Program-made: the position numbers and the translations under genes | Shown here: piece by piece, positions 13,361-25,005 of the stretch | Position numbering within the stretch: the stretch's first letter is position 1 | Layout: every line of letters begins with the position of its first letter | The notes under the pieces: generated by a model | What the model saw: only the letters and a program-made list of their open reading frames with translations | Databases searched by the model: none | What the model was told of the DNA's origin: nothing | Source: Ryuthela nishihirai | Lineage: Eukaryota; Arthropoda; Arachnida; Araneae; Heptathelidae | DNA length: 64,000 bases | Assembly (NCBI GenBank): GCA_038380435.1 | Contig: JAWZYU010000034.1 | Location: 18,703,404-18,767,403, forward strand | Reading direction: 5' to 3'

Positions 13361-14033
13361 CTGTAGGATGGAGAAAGTATCGCAGGTCCCATGATTTTTG
13401 GTCTCTGCTCTTTCACCTTTATGTAAGGAGTAAGGTAGGGTGAAGTGAGACACAAATACTGTAAGATGGGGAAAATATCGCATGGTCCCATGATTTCTGG
13501 TCTCTGCTCTTTCACCTTGATGTAAGGAGTAAGGTAGGATGAAGTGAGACACCAGTACTGTAGGATGGGGAAAATATCTCATGGTCGCATGATTTCTGGT
13601 CTCTGCTCTTTCACCTTGATGTAAGGAGTAAGGTAGGCTGAAGTGAGACACAAATACTGTAAGATGGGGAAAATGTCGCATGGTCCCATGATTTCCGGTC
13701 TCTGCTCTTTCATCTTGATGTAAGGAGTAAGGTAGGATGAAGTGAGACACAAGTACTGTATGATGGGGGAAAATATCCATTGGTCCCATAATTTCTGGTC
13801 TTTGCGCTTTCACTTTGATATAAGGAGTAAGGTAGGGTGAAGTGAGACACAAATACTGTAGGATGGGGAAAATATCGCATGGTCCCATGATTTCTGGTCT
13901 CTGCTCTTTCACCTTGATATAAAGGAGTAAGTTAGGGTGAAGTGAGACACAAATACTGTAGGATGGGGAAAATATCGCATGGTCCCATGAGATCTGGTCT
14001 CTGCTCTTTCACCTTGATATAAGGAATAAGGAT

Positions 14034-14095
14034 GGGTGAAGTGAGACACAAATACTGTAAGATGGGTGAAGTGAGACACAAATACTGTAAGATGG
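14034..14095. repeat. Local 34-bp duplication at array edge
   Basis: A 34-bp piece of monomer (ATGGGTGAAGTGAGACAC and following, ending CTGTAAG) occurs twice in a row at the right edge of the homogeneous array. This gives a shortened unit just before the monomers become strongly diverged. Confidence 0.75.
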
Positions 14096-14158
14096 GGAAA
14101 TGATCGCATGGTCCCATGAATACAGGTATCTGTTCTTTCAGCCTTATCGGAAGGAGCA

Positions 14159-14790
14159 CCGTATAATGGAAATTGAAATGGAATATGAAACACCAACTGG
14201 AGAGAATTGGGAAGATATCGCCTGCTCTAATTAATTTCGATTTCTGACGTTTTTCGGTAATGAGGGAGTGTGGTATGATGAAAATAACAGTGGGATATGA
14301 AACTCAAACACTTGAGGATTGGGAAAATGACGCCCAACCTGATGAATTTTGGTTACTGCTGTTTTAACCTGTTGGAGAGATCAGGGTATGATGAAAACAG
14401 CAGCGGTATATGGAAAACAAACTCTAATGCACTGGTCTGATACAAACTAGTTTCTGCTTTCATCACGATTTGAAGGAGCAGGATGTTATGAAAACAGCAG
14501 AGGGACGTGAAACAGAATTGGGAAAATGTTGCGTGGTCTGATGAATTTCGATTTCTGCTGTTTTACCCTGATGGAAAATAACAAGTGAGATATGAAAAAC
14601 AAACACTTGAGAATAGGGAAAATGTCGCCCAGTGTGACGACTTTTGATTTCTTCTGATATTCCGTATTGGAGGGACCAGAAGATGATGATAACAGCACGG
14701 GACGTGAAAAATAAGCTTTGCAGCACTGGAAAGCTATGCCTGGTCTGACGAATTCTAGTTTCTGCTCTTTCACCCTGATTATAACCATTT
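14159..14790. repeat. Diverged, longer satellite monomers at array edge
   Basis: About six units of roughly 112 bp, clearly related to the 99-bp satellite but much more diverged. Each has GGGAAAATG-CGCC in place of GGGAAAATATCGC, then TGATGAATTTCGATTTCTGCT and a TGATGAAAACAGCAG-GG-ATATGAAA segment where the 99-bp unit has only GGTGAAGTGAGA. Unit starts are near 14204, 14316, 14515, 14611 and 14725; one unit near 14410-14440 is shortened. I infer that these edge copies escaped homogenisation and show an older, longer monomer. Confidence 0.8.
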
Positions 14791-14874
14791 GTTTATTTAT
14801 ATGACTTCAGAAAATCAAGGTTCCAATTACAGCAATTACTCTGTACATACATAGAGCATTTTTCACAAAAATGA

Positions 14875-15046
14875 AAAATAATAAATACCCCTCAAGCATC
14901 TCCTTGCCACAGAGGTCTGACAGGACCTCTGTGTCAGTTTATATGCCATAGTAGAAGATCTGTGAGGATGGCAGGACCTCAGCAGAAAAACACCACAGAC
15001 ATCCCTTAGGTCAGTAGCCTAGCGTGCTAACCACTCGGCCACGGGA
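14875..15046 (-). mobile_element. tRNA-derived SINE (family A), internally deleted
   Basis: Same body and tail as the SINE at 4654-4849 (shared CTTGCCACAGAGGTCTGACAG, GTCAGTTTATATGCCA and GGATGGCAGGACCTCAGCAG). The tRNA-like head keeps the A-box part (CGAGTGGTTAGCACGCTAGG on minus), but about 30 bp carrying the B box is deleted. It sits directly right of the satellite edge. It should be unable to drive its own transcription. Confidence 0.8.
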
Positions 15047-15069
15047 CAACTAAACGTTACATAACAAGC

Positions 15070-16330
15070 TCACTGGACAAAAAATTAGTCATCTCCCGCT
15101 GTAAGAAGGTTATGTCCATTCGACAGCAACAGAGGGCGCACCAGTAATAAACACGTCCAAAAGAGAGTTGTGCTGTGCGCTACGGGGTTCATACAGTGAC
15201 AAGAAGTGGTTGTGCACCACGTGCGTGTTAGGCGCTCCATGAAATATGGGTCGCGCCAAAGATGTGAATGAGTGCCAAAAGTTGATATTGCGTTTGACCG
15301 AGCCAAAGAGCATAGTGTACAAGAAGTTGCTGCCTTTGCAGATGTGTCGAAACGTACTGTCCACAGGGTCTTCCAGCAGTGGCATACGTCGCAGTCCACC
15401 GCTAATCGTCGCCAGAACTGCGGCAGAAAAACTGTGCTCACCAATAAGAATTGCCACAGTGTTTCATGCACTGTTAGGGCAAAACGCTTTGCAACGAGGC
15501 AGGAATTGCTCCAGTCAGTCAATGCAGGCCTACAACAAGCTGTTTCCGAAAGAACACTCCGAAGGGAAATGCATGCCATGGATATCTGGAGCAGAGTACT
15601 GCGGAAGAGACCCATGTTAACAGCTCTGCACAAGACTACACGGCTACAGTGGGCGTGGCGCCACAAAGACTGGACTGTCGACTCTTGAAAGCGTGTGATC
15701 TGATCGGATGAGTCACGGTTTTGCTTGTGCTCGAATGATGCGAGGCGACGAGTACGTAGTAAGCCACATGAATCTTTCCATGCGGACTGGTTAACAAGGA
15801 TAAACAAGGTTCTGTTCAAGCTGGAGGAGGCTCTGTGATGTTCTAGGGGTGTTTCACGTACGACGAAATGGGTCCTTTGGTTGCGATGACGTCACACTTG
15901 AACCAGAAGGGCTATATGGAGCTACTGGATGACCACATGTTGCGTTTGTGCAGCACAGTGAATATCAAAAGGACATCCCAGTCCTCCAAGAAGACAGTTG
16001 TCGAGTCACAGGGCTCGAAGTGTGTCGGATTGGCATGACAAGCATTCTGAAGCCTTCGAACATCTCGACTGGCCCGCCAAATCCCCGGATTTGAATCCCA
16101 TATTTAATTTGTGGGACTGTTTGGAGCAACGAGCGAAGTGCCGTCCCAGCCATCCGGTCAATCTGGCCGAACTGCGGCATTTGCTGCTGGAAGAGTGGAC
16201 AAATATTGGTGTGTACTCCATCTGTAAATCTCCGTCTGTAAATGGTAGCTAGGTAGTCACTGGAAGGAGAGCTATGCACCAATCCCCTGTGATGATGCAT
16301 AGAATCGGCCAGGCCTACCACCTAATGTTC
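15070..16330 (+). mobile_element. Tc1-like DNA transposon relic
   Basis: A degenerate Tc1/mariner-superfamily element. A possible left terminal repeat begins CACTGGACAAAAAATTAG near 15070. I could not find a convincing matching right end, which may have been lost when the RTE-like LINE arrived just downstream. The interior is the transposase pseudogene at 15246-16252. The element lies between the SINE at 14875 and the LINE starting near 16390. Confidence 0.75.
15246..16252 (+). pseudogene. Tc1-like transposase pseudogene
   Basis: The reading begins at ATG 15246 (MGRAKD), the typical start of a Tc1-type transposase. It changes frame near 15272 and continues through a helix-turn-helix region (VSKRTVHRVFQQWH) and a linker to WAWRHKDWTVDS. 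Two Trp codons in the first catalytic motif have become TGA (15686-15688 and 15701-15703), just before SDESRF. After more frameshifts the third motif is readable at 15998-16252 as LDWPAKSPDLNPIFNLWD. The catalytic Glu expected in NPIENLWD is replaced by Phe. With stops, frameshifts and a missing catalytic acid, this copy is dead. The family normally encodes about 340 residues and cuts and pastes DNA at TA sites. Confidence 0.85.
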
Positions 16331-16780
16331 GACCCCGCCTTCTCGTGGTGCAGACCGTTAGTACCTTTCAAAAGAGATACTCTCTTGTGGAAGTGAACGG
16401 AAGGGGAGGGCTGCCAGATTAGTGTGGCCTACTGATCTGGACAACTATGGCTACTGTTCTTTTTTTTTCTACCCTGCTGAGGAGTGGTCAACCACACAGG
16501 GTCCTGGTGCTGATCATATAAACCCACTGGACTGGACAGATATATGGCTCTTAGCTTGATTATGGATCCTGATTTTGCTGCACTGGTGGGCTTCTGTGGA
16601 GGGAAAATTTTCCGCTGTGTTTTCTGTTTGTTTGTGGGTTGACAGCCCCAAGTGAATAGATTCACAGGATATGTTTATCAGCTGGTGGAAAATCCTGAAC
16701 AGAGGTCATCGCAGGCACCTGAACTCTTTGCTTCTATTGGCATCGTCAAATTCTACATTGGAGGAAGTGTTCCAGTGTAG

Positions 16781-19700
16781 ATGGCTTCAGCCTTTAGTGG
16801 TGGGGGAACGGGTCTTTGCCCCATGTCTGCGATTAGGGGGCTGTTTGATATTGTCGGCATTCCCTCTCTCAATAAACATAGTTTCTTTAAGCATCCCACT
16901 AACCATTTCATCTCCATAGGTAGTTGGAATGTGAGGACTCTGCACAGAGCTTTTTCTCTTGATGTCCTTACACAAGAATTCCATCATTATAATTTAGATA
17001 TTCTCGGCTTGCAAGAGACCAGATGGACAGATAATGGTCAGATTCTTAAAAATAATCTTAAATTTCACTTTTCAGGAAGGGACGACAATAAGCATCACCA
17101 AGGCGTGGGTCTGCTTCTCAGCAGACACGCTAGTGATGCTCTTCTGGGATATGAGTGCATTAATGAAAGGTTTCTTACAGCAAAATTTCAGACAAGCGTT
17201 AAAGACCTGAATGTTATCTGCGGTTAATGCCCCCAATGAGGATGCCGATGAGGATGAGAAGGATAGGTTTTATGAACAACTTCAGAATATTTTGAATTCT
17301 GTCAAGAAAGGAGATAATACCCTTGTTCTTGGTGACTTCAATGCCAAAGTTGGTACTGACTCTGAACTTTGGGGAGGGGTGATTGGCCCTTTTGGTATTG
17401 GTAGCTGCAATGGCAATGGGCAACGTATCCTACAGGTAAGTAAACTCAATGGTTTCAGAATAACTAACACATATTACAAACACCGCGACATACATAAGTA
17501 CACATGGGTTTCACCTGATGGGCTGCATAGAAATATGATTGATTATATATTAATTAACAGCAAATGGGCTAGTTCTGTTAGGAATACCAGGTCATACAGG
17601 GGAGCTGAAATTGGATCTGACCATTATCTTGTTAAAAGTGTCTTGCAACTTAAACTTAAAAAGTGTTATGCTAGGGTTAAAAAATTTGCTTTTAATACTG
17701 AAGCTCTGAAAGACCCAGTTATAGCCAAAGCTTACCATGATAGGTTACTTAGTCATGGTATGCTTACTATTGAAGTTGAGAAAGAATGGGATCATTTTTA
17801 ACAGGCTTGTTTGGACACTAACAGTGCTCTTTTAGGAAGAAAGGAGCAGAAGAGACAGATTTATCTGAGTGATAAGGCACTTGAGCTTATTTCGGAAAGA
17901 AAGAACTGCAGGAATGTCTTTAATCAATACCCTACTAGTCCTAATAGAAAGCATTACAGAGAACGTAATAAACGTGTAAAAGATCAGTTAGCTGCTGATA
18001 AGAATCTTTGTCTTGATGGTTTGGCTGACAAAGCCGAGGAAGCAGTTAGACAGCACAACAGCAGAGAGCTGCACCAGATAGTTAATGTTTTGTGTGGTAG
18101 AAAATGGACAGGTATACAGGGATTGAAGGATAAACAAGGTAAGGTTATAGAAGGTGAGGATTCTGTCATGGCTAGGTGGGCTGAGCATTTCAGTGATATT
18201 CTAAACAATGCGATTAGTTCTATTCCCATTGTTCGCAATGATGATAGATGCATTGGTGGCTTTAATGTTGGCCCTCTAACACAATCTGAAGTTATTTTGG
18301 CTGTTTCTAAACTTAAACTTCATAAATCCCCAGGGGTAGATGATATTACTACAGAAATGCTTAGAGCTGGAAATGTTTCGGTTACCACTTGGATGACTGA
18401 AATTCTGAATATCTTTTTTGATAAAGGCATGGTTCCTAAGGATTTTACCAGAGCTATTGTTATCCCTATTTTCAAAAAAGGTGATCGCAGTTCTTGTGAT
18501 AACTATAGGGGTATCAGCCTACTCTCTGTTCCAGGTAAAGTTCTTTCCATGATTGTGCTTAATAGAATTAAGAATCTGGTTGACAGTCAATTGCGTGATG
18601 AGCAATGTGGATTCAGAATTGGTAGGGGATGTGTGGATCAGATATTTTCACTTAGGCAGATTCTTGAGAAATGTTTAGAGTTTCAGAAACCTTTGGTTGC
18701 TAGCTTTGTTGATTTCAAAAAGGCTTTCAACTCTGTTGATCGTCATAATTTGTGGTTGATTGTGAAATCATATGGTATACCAGACAAGTTAGTTAACATA
18801 ATGAAAGCTCTCTATAATAACACTGAGTCGTGTGTGAGAGTTGGTAAGGCTTGTAGCAATTGGTTTAGCATTACTTCTGGTGTTCGACAAGGGTGCATTT
18901 TGTCTCCTTTTCTCTTTAGCTTGGTTATTGATTATGTTATGCGAAATTCACTTGAAGGGAAAGATTTTGGCCTTAAATGGACTGGAGATACGAACATTTC
19001 TGATTTAGATTATGCTGATGATTTAGTCCTTTTGGCAAATGATGTTGATGAGATGAACTCTTTCATTCGAGCTGTTGATGAGCTTTATAGTAGAGTTGGT
19101 TTGGTTATAAACAGAGAGAAAACTAAAGTGATGAAAATTGGTCAGGCAGGCTGTGATTCAGTTAATCTGAATGGTTGCAGTCTTGAGCAGGTGTCACAGT
19201 TTAATTATCTTGGGAGCTATGTAACAGATAATGGTGATGTGCGGCATGAGACTAACAGACGAATTGGGATTGCTGCCGGGACTTTTAAGAATCTATGGAG
19301 AGTGTGGAGAAATAGGCGTATACACCTAAAGACTAAAATTAGACTGTATAATAGTTTGGTTCTTTCTAGGGTTAGTTATGGTAGTGAAACTTGGACAGCT
19401 TGTAAACAAGATAATAGGAAACTAGATGCTTTTGATTCCAGATGCTTACGCAGTATCTTGGGCATTGGGTGGTTCAACTTTGTAACTAATGATGAGGTTA
19501 GGCAAAGGAGTTTGTAAACTCCTTTAAGCAGCATATTTTGCAGAGAGAGACTCCGTTGGTTTGGCCATGTTGCCCGTATGAATAATTATAGATTGGCGAA
19601 TAGGGTTATGAACAGTGTGCCTAAAGGCCTCAGAAAGAAGGGGAAACCTAGGATGCGGTGGGCAGACAATGTCAAACAGGACCTTGTTATAATTGGTGTG

Positions 19701-19781
19701 CAGTGACCAGATGCAGTAGATATAGCTCAGGATAGACTTGCTTGGAGAACTAAATTGCACAGTCTGGTTGGACTTCCGTAG
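16781..19781 (+). pseudogene. RTE-like pol (endonuclease-reverse transcriptase) pseudogene
   Basis: ATG at 16781. The endonuclease domain begins with GSWNVRTL and LGLQETRW. A frameshift near 17215 is followed by LGDFNAKVGTD, NMIDYILI and GSDHYLV, so the metal-binding Asp, the catalytic Asp and the final Asp-His are present. An in-frame TAA stands at 17799-17801. The reverse transcriptase domain follows: SSCDNYRGISLLS, motif A FVDFKKAF (Asp codon 18711-18713), motif B GVRQGCILSPFLF and motif C YADDLVLL (19011-19022). TAA at 19515-19517 replaces a Gln codon that is intact in the copy at 53327. TGA at 19704-19706 replaces a Trp. The C-terminal LRWFGHVARM region is still readable. One frameshift and three stops make it a pseudogene, although all RT motifs survive. 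Confidence 0.85.
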
Positions 19782-19793
19782 CCCTTGGCTGCT

Positions 19794-19923
<130 letters not shown>

Positions 19924-20049
19924 TCCATCTGCACACTGGTTAGGTGTAATTCAGCCAGGGGTGACTAATATTTTGTTCGGTGAGCTTATAATAAGCAAAA
20001 ATAATAAAATAATATTCAAGGTGCAAAAAAGGTAGTACAGTTGTCACAC

Positions 20050-22575
20050 ACCAATTCATTGCAATAAAATAACATTTTTTCATTAACCAATAACATTTCC
20101 AAAATCAGTGTCAATGCATAAGATATAGACGGACAAAATCATCAATGAGACAATAACAGCACAAATCAATTAAATCAAAAAAATTACTTATGGAAAATTT
20201 TTTTCAAAGTTAGTTCGCCAAAATCTTTCCTTACTACTAATTTGTTTCTAGAACTGAAACTTGGAACTTAAAAGTTTAAAATTTTCATTAATTTTAGATC
20301 GTTAATATAATTATGCAATTACTTGTAGACAACAGCAACAATACAACAAAACTACTAATGAATTCCTTCTCATAAATAGAAACTTAAAAATCGTTAAATA
20401 AGCTGTTCTTATATTATATACATAGTGGCATGATATTTTGTAATACAACTATCTTAAATTTTTATTTTTAACTCTTTTCAGTATATGTTCAGTATAATTA
20501 TTATAATATGGGATCCAAATTAAGTCATACTCTAACTTTCATCTCCCTATTGAATTACATAAATAATTTTTGATTCAATACCTTGAAAGTCATGTTTTTC
20601 TAATTATATATATCCTGAATATTTATATGCTGTAGATACAATCCTTTGAACATGAATTTTAAAACATAATTCTGCATCAAAACATCATCTATAAAATTCA
20701 ATTTAATATTTTTAATAAAATAGTCATAGAGAATAGATTTTCCTTTCGTATCTATAACTAACTACAGAGCATTTTGATATGTTCAAACTCAAACGATATT
20801 CCCTGCACTATTCATCCAAAGAGTTAAGATCCAACTGTAGAAATAAACATTCATCCATGGTTTTAATTTCTTTATACATTTTAACATCATCAGCAAATAA
20901 TAAGCAACCAGAATAGGCACTTTGTTTGGTAAATCATTAATAAATATATTGAAAAGTATAGTACCGAGATTTGACCTTTGAGGAACACCTGACTCACTAA
21001 TAAATGTATCTGAATGTACACCATGGTATACAACATTAAGGGATCTATCAGTCAGATAAGAAATAATCCACTCAACTAATTTATAACTAAAACCAAATCT
21101 GATCAATTTGTTTATCAGTATATCAAAATTTATTTTATGAAATGCTTTAAAGAAATTTGTATAAACTATATCCATCTGATTATTATGATTAAAAGTGAAT
21201 GTAATTTTCTAACTTAAATTCATCAAATTATTTAAAGTGAATCTTTTGGGCATAAATCCATGTTGATCTGTTGATATCCAATTATTAATCTGAATAAAAA
21301 TTTTATTTTACAGGTTACACTCAAAGGTTTTGGAAAAATAGGCAAAACTGCTATGGATCGATAATTTTCAATTTCATTCTTGTTTCCCTTTTTATACATT
21401 GGGCAGATTTAGATTTGCAATCTCGAATCGATTTATTATACAAAACTAACGATGGGTAGCTCAGACAATCTGTACATCCCTTTACAAGAAATGGAGGTAT
21501 TTCATCCGAACCCATTGCTTTTGACCCATTAAGTTTATTAATTTTGTGTAGAATATCATCATAGGTAATATTTAAAACTGTCATTAAATCGACAATGTTA
21601 TTAAGTTCTTTTTCAATCTGACTGATGTTGGAATCATGCTTTGCACTCGTTAAATATGTAGATTTAAAATTAAAAACCATGTGCAATTTCTTTTTTTATT
21701 AACCAGTTTTATAACTTTATATGTCATTGCATTAATATCCATCTTACATTTATTATTTCTGCTCTAAGAATAGAACCAAAATTTCTTAGGATTGGATTTC
21801 CTTTCATTTTCTACCCTTATGATATACAATCGCTAAGCCATTATAATTTTTTCTTTAATACTTTTCCTCTATTATTAAAAAGATCCCAATCAGATGCACT
21901 ATTAAATCTCCTAGCACGCTTCCTATATTTTTGCTTTAACTTAATTTCTTTAATAACCAATGAGGAAACCAAAAGTAAACCAATGAGGATATTTATTCCT
22001 TTTTAACTTATTGTTTGCGATACATACGTCAATATTTGTAATAAAAACACTTAACTGCGTCATCGATATCACAATGCAAGGTTAGATCATGCTAATCAAC
22101 TTCCTCTAATAATTTAAATAATTGCAAGTCATTTTCTTTCCTATAATTATACTTTTCAATATCATAATTCCATTTGTCTTCAATAATTTTCCTTTTTAAG
22201 TGTAATTTGCAAAGTAGGATGATAGAAGTCTTCAGCAACCAAGGAAATATCTGCACGAATAACATTGACGTCACTATCATCAACATTAGCTAACACTAAA
22301 GCCAATATCTTTCTAGTTTGATTTAACACTAAATTTAACTGCTTTAGTTTAAGAAAACTCATAAAATTAAACAGGTTTGTTTCAATAGTTGTGAAGTTTC
22401 TAGTTACATAATAATAATCCCTCCAATCAATATTAGGTATATTAAAATCTCTTAAAAATAAGTAGACGTTTGTTCGATATATTGAGATTGCAATCTAATG
22501 TATTGTAAAACTCATCATATAATTTTAAATTTTCTGCAGGACGAAAATATAGCACACATGAATAACATTAACCTT
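20050..22575 (-). mobile_element. Jockey/CR1-like LINE relic, reversed
   Basis: A 5'-truncated, heavily decayed LINE on the minus strand. Reading right to left, the endonuclease C-terminal half comes first (near 22430-22560: YIFRPAENLKLYDEF, then DFNIPNIDW, where the usual Gly before Asp-Phe-Asn is Arg). The linker and RT N-terminal part follow (21351-21686: NKLNGSKAMGSDEIPPFL), then RT motifs A and B (20789-21175) and a C-terminal segment near 20460-20540 (KLEYDLIWIPYYN). The remaining 3' part to about 20050 is AT-rich with no clear motif. It is a different lineage from the RTE copies. Confidence 0.7.
20789..21686 (-). pseudogene. Jockey/CR1-like reverse transcriptase fragment
   Basis: Two open pieces in different frames. 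The right piece (21351-21686) holds the RT N-terminal signature IPPFLVKGCTDCLSYP. The left piece (20789-21175) reads DIVYTNFFKAFHKINFDIL, where motif A's usual catalytic Asp is replaced (TNFFKAF for TDFSKAF), then ISYLTDRSLNVVYHG and motif B ESGVPQRSNLGTILFNIFI, with Arg where Gly is expected. The motif C Asp-Asp is no longer in frame after VAYYLLMM. It has lost catalytic residues and frame, so it is clearly dead. Confidence 0.75.
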
Positions 22576-22672
22576 TAGTGTGCTGGCCCGGATCGCCGGG
22601 AAAATGTAAAAAAAAGGGAAAGAGGAGCAATGAGACTGAGACCGAATTTCTGTTACAGTATTCTACACTCTG

Positions 22673-23083
22673 TTTTTTTTTTTTTTTTTGGAGGGGGTTG
22701 GGTTGGGTTGTTTTACCTCTGAGCGGCACTTTTTTGCACACCATGGGCTAAATGGCCAGGTCACATGGACCCCGAAGGCTCAGAGAAGGTTGAGGGAGGG
22801 GACCCACTGGAACAGCTCTTGGGAGACAGATGGTAGCCTCCCGTCAAGGCCATCCAGCGTGTTCTTTAACGTGCACAGGGTATGGCTCTCCCGCACATGG
22901 GGCCACGGCTTAACTCCCATCCGACGGACGGCGGCCTTTCCAAGCCCATCGGTGTCCCCTACTGACCGTGGGCAGGGCGGGGAATTTTGCGGAGATAAAT
23001 CTCAACGCTGACCCAGCTGGGACTCGAACCTGGGAACTACAGATTACGAGCCTGGAGCGGTACCGACTGAGCTACCCCCGCCC
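22673..23083 (-). mobile_element. tRNA-derived SINE (family B), poly(A)-tailed
   Basis: On the minus strand it begins with GGGCGGGGGTAGCTCAGTCG (tRNA head and A box), then a perfect B box GGTTCGAGTCC. The body contains GTGCACGTTAAAGAACACG and GGCCTTGACGGGAGGCTACC. It ends in a 17-base poly(A), seen as the T-run at 22673-22689. The copy at 56992-57345 is about 90% alike by eye but lacks about 30 bp near its 3' end, and an older copy is at 30341-30613. The conserved GTTAAAGAACAC block resembles shared central domains of invertebrate SINE superfamilies; I cannot name which. Confidence 0.85.
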
Positions 23084-25005
23084 TTTTTGGAGGGGGGGGG
23101 ACAGAGTTAGATCAAGGGGCATGCCCCCCCTCCCCCATTTAATGCAGCGCTGTTTCTGTGAGCGATTGTATTAAGAGACAGGCGATAAAACACTTTCCTT
23201 TTCCTTTAACTACTACTACGCTGCTTAAAGTCCCACGATGCGAAGGGACAATTGATCTGAGTGAGATCCACACCGACGACCTTCAAATGCTCTGAGCTGC
23301 CGTCCTCTGGTCAATCATCCTCTATTGTTGATCTTAATAAGGTTCAGTCGGAAGAATCGGTCTTTCACTGCATTAGGAAATCACCCTTCACAGACGTAGA
23401 GGCAAAGACACAAGACCTCGAGGTGAGACCTGTCTGGCGTGGTTTTTTCTTTTGCTGTTGTTGTTTTTTTTTGACAAATCTGAATTCATATTCATTGTTG
23501 GTTTGCATCAGTAGTTGTTACTTTGCAGTTATATTCATTAGATAGCTCAAAAATAACAACTAGTAACAATAAATCTAAAATAATGTGATTTAATACAAAA
23601 GTATTGACAAAAATATGTACATAAACTAAAGATACCAATGTTTACCTTATGTGTGAACAAATTTTTAATCTAACGAGAATCATATATGCGAATACTTGCA
23701 ATATCTCGAGAATAACTTTGCCATGTCCTAAATAACTAAATAACTATACACAAAAATGACTTCCTTCTTAGGTTTTAATCCTTAAATACTCCAAAGCTGC
23801 GGCTAACTTTATTGTTTTTTCAGAACCAATTTTTTCAGACGTTGATCACTACGCACAAGACGACGAATTCTTCTTTTCCTTTACGACCTTCGGCGCACTC
23901 ACCATATAAAAATACTTCCCTTTATACACCCATCACGTACATACTGAAACTAGTTATGCCTCCTTTCGGATATCCATAACTCCAACGTAACAATTCTCTC
24001 TTTCCCATTTTTCAGATCGGTTCTCTATTTCAATTCGTTGGTTAAATAATTCTCACGCAGAAGCATACACGAGCGTTCATGACACATTTATCATAAATTC
24101 ACTGTATTCATCTGTCGTAACAGCACGCATCAGTAGTTGTTACTTTGCAGTTACATTTTTATCCACAACACAACATATTTTACATTTTTATCCATAACAC
24201 AACATATTTTACATTTTTATCCACAACACAAGATATTTAGTATACATTTAATTAATGTCATGCTGTTTTAAGTGTGAGATATTTTGGACAAAAGTATAAC
24301 GTATTATCTTTTAAAGAGATCTGTAGGCAAATACTTATTGTTCATAGCTGTAAATTTAATAGTACAATGTAGAAATCTATTTTTCAGCATATTTAAAGCG
24401 AAATATATTTTAGGATATTCAGTAGGATGATGACCAAAAGAAGTCATCTAAATTATTTGTCTTCTTTAGAAATCCAAGCTTTTGCCTTTAGAACTGTGGC
24501 GGATCCAGAGGAATGCAATCGGGCAATCGTCCACCCCCCCCCCACTAAAAACCGAAGAAGAACAGACGAAAAATTGATTCATATTTCGGAATCTGTTGCA
24601 TGCCTCATGTATACGCTCGTGGGTGAACAAAAGTTCGTTCAGACAGGTCAAAAATGCTTCAAGGTCATCACAAAGCGATCAAGAGGCATGAGGCATTTGG
24701 TTTCCCAAAATGGGATTATCAGAAAAATAATCTTTTAATCGAGGTAGTTTTGAAATTTTCATAATTGAAGAATCCAAAATAATTTCTATATTTCATTAAT
24801 ATTATCGATAGAGTTTCAATTCAGATTCGTATTCATTTTGTTTCCCTTTATATCAGAACCGTCCAATCCAAACTTAGTGAAGAGGAAATAAGAAAAACAA
24901 ACTCTATTCCGAAACAGCAGCAGGGGAAAATTCGCTGCTTAAATATGAAAACACATTTCAAAGAAATAATTTAAAAAAAACTATTTTCAAGGAATGAAGG
25001 AAATA
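23084..25005. other. AT-rich intergenic DNA, no gene seen
   Basis: No protein motif or RNA gene was recognised. Contents are a G-run and C-run near 23089-23135, a 3 x 29-bp tandem repeat at 24152-24238, and a 27-bp piece (GCATCAGTAGTTGTTACTTT and following) present at both 23507 and 24127. A GTGGCGGATCCAGAGG stretch with a C-run near 24497-24545 resembles a transposon end but could not be extended. Confidence 0.6.
24152..24238. repeat. 3 x 29-bp tandem repeat
   Basis: Three copies of a 29-bp unit, TACATTTTTATCCACAACAC plus AACATATTT, start at about 24152, 24181 and 24210 with only two or three substitutions between them. No function is apparent. Confidence 0.85.

Larger units (their letters stand above)
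1..14158. repeat. About 99-bp satellite array, ~140 monomers
   Basis: A monomer starting ACTGTAGGATGGGG repeats every 98-100 bp from base 1 to about 14158. The array continues beyond the left window edge. Conserved blocks in order are a GGGGAAAATATCGC segment, the imperfect dyad CATGG-TC-CCATG, a CTCTGCTCTTTCACC block and AGTAAGGTAGGGTGAAG. A second weak dyad pairs TTCACC with GGTGAA in each unit. The period is 33 codons, so stop-free frames persist over many units on both strands; the longest reads 970 codons at 6387-9299 on the minus strand. These frames lack any domain and shift strand and frame, so I treat them as artefacts of periodicity. No centromere-protein box was recognised. The function, if any, is unknown; heterochromatin is an inference. 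Confidence 0.97.

Noticed and set aside
1..14158. Satellite or minisatellite as a CRISPR array
   Set aside because: There are no unique spacers of regular size between identical repeats. The whole unit repeats with point variants, and the context is eukaryotic.
15085..15819. 244-codon minus-strand frame
   Set aside because: Antisense shadow of the Tc1 transposase pseudogene on the plus strand.
23020..23083. Functional tRNA gene (minus strand) with good A and B boxes
   Set aside because: It lacks a clean cloverleaf with matching acceptor ends and continues into a SINE body shared with 56992-57345.
22688..23174. Proline/arginine-rich frames near the SINE
   Set aside because: They are translations of SINE family B; the same frames recur at 57090-57348.
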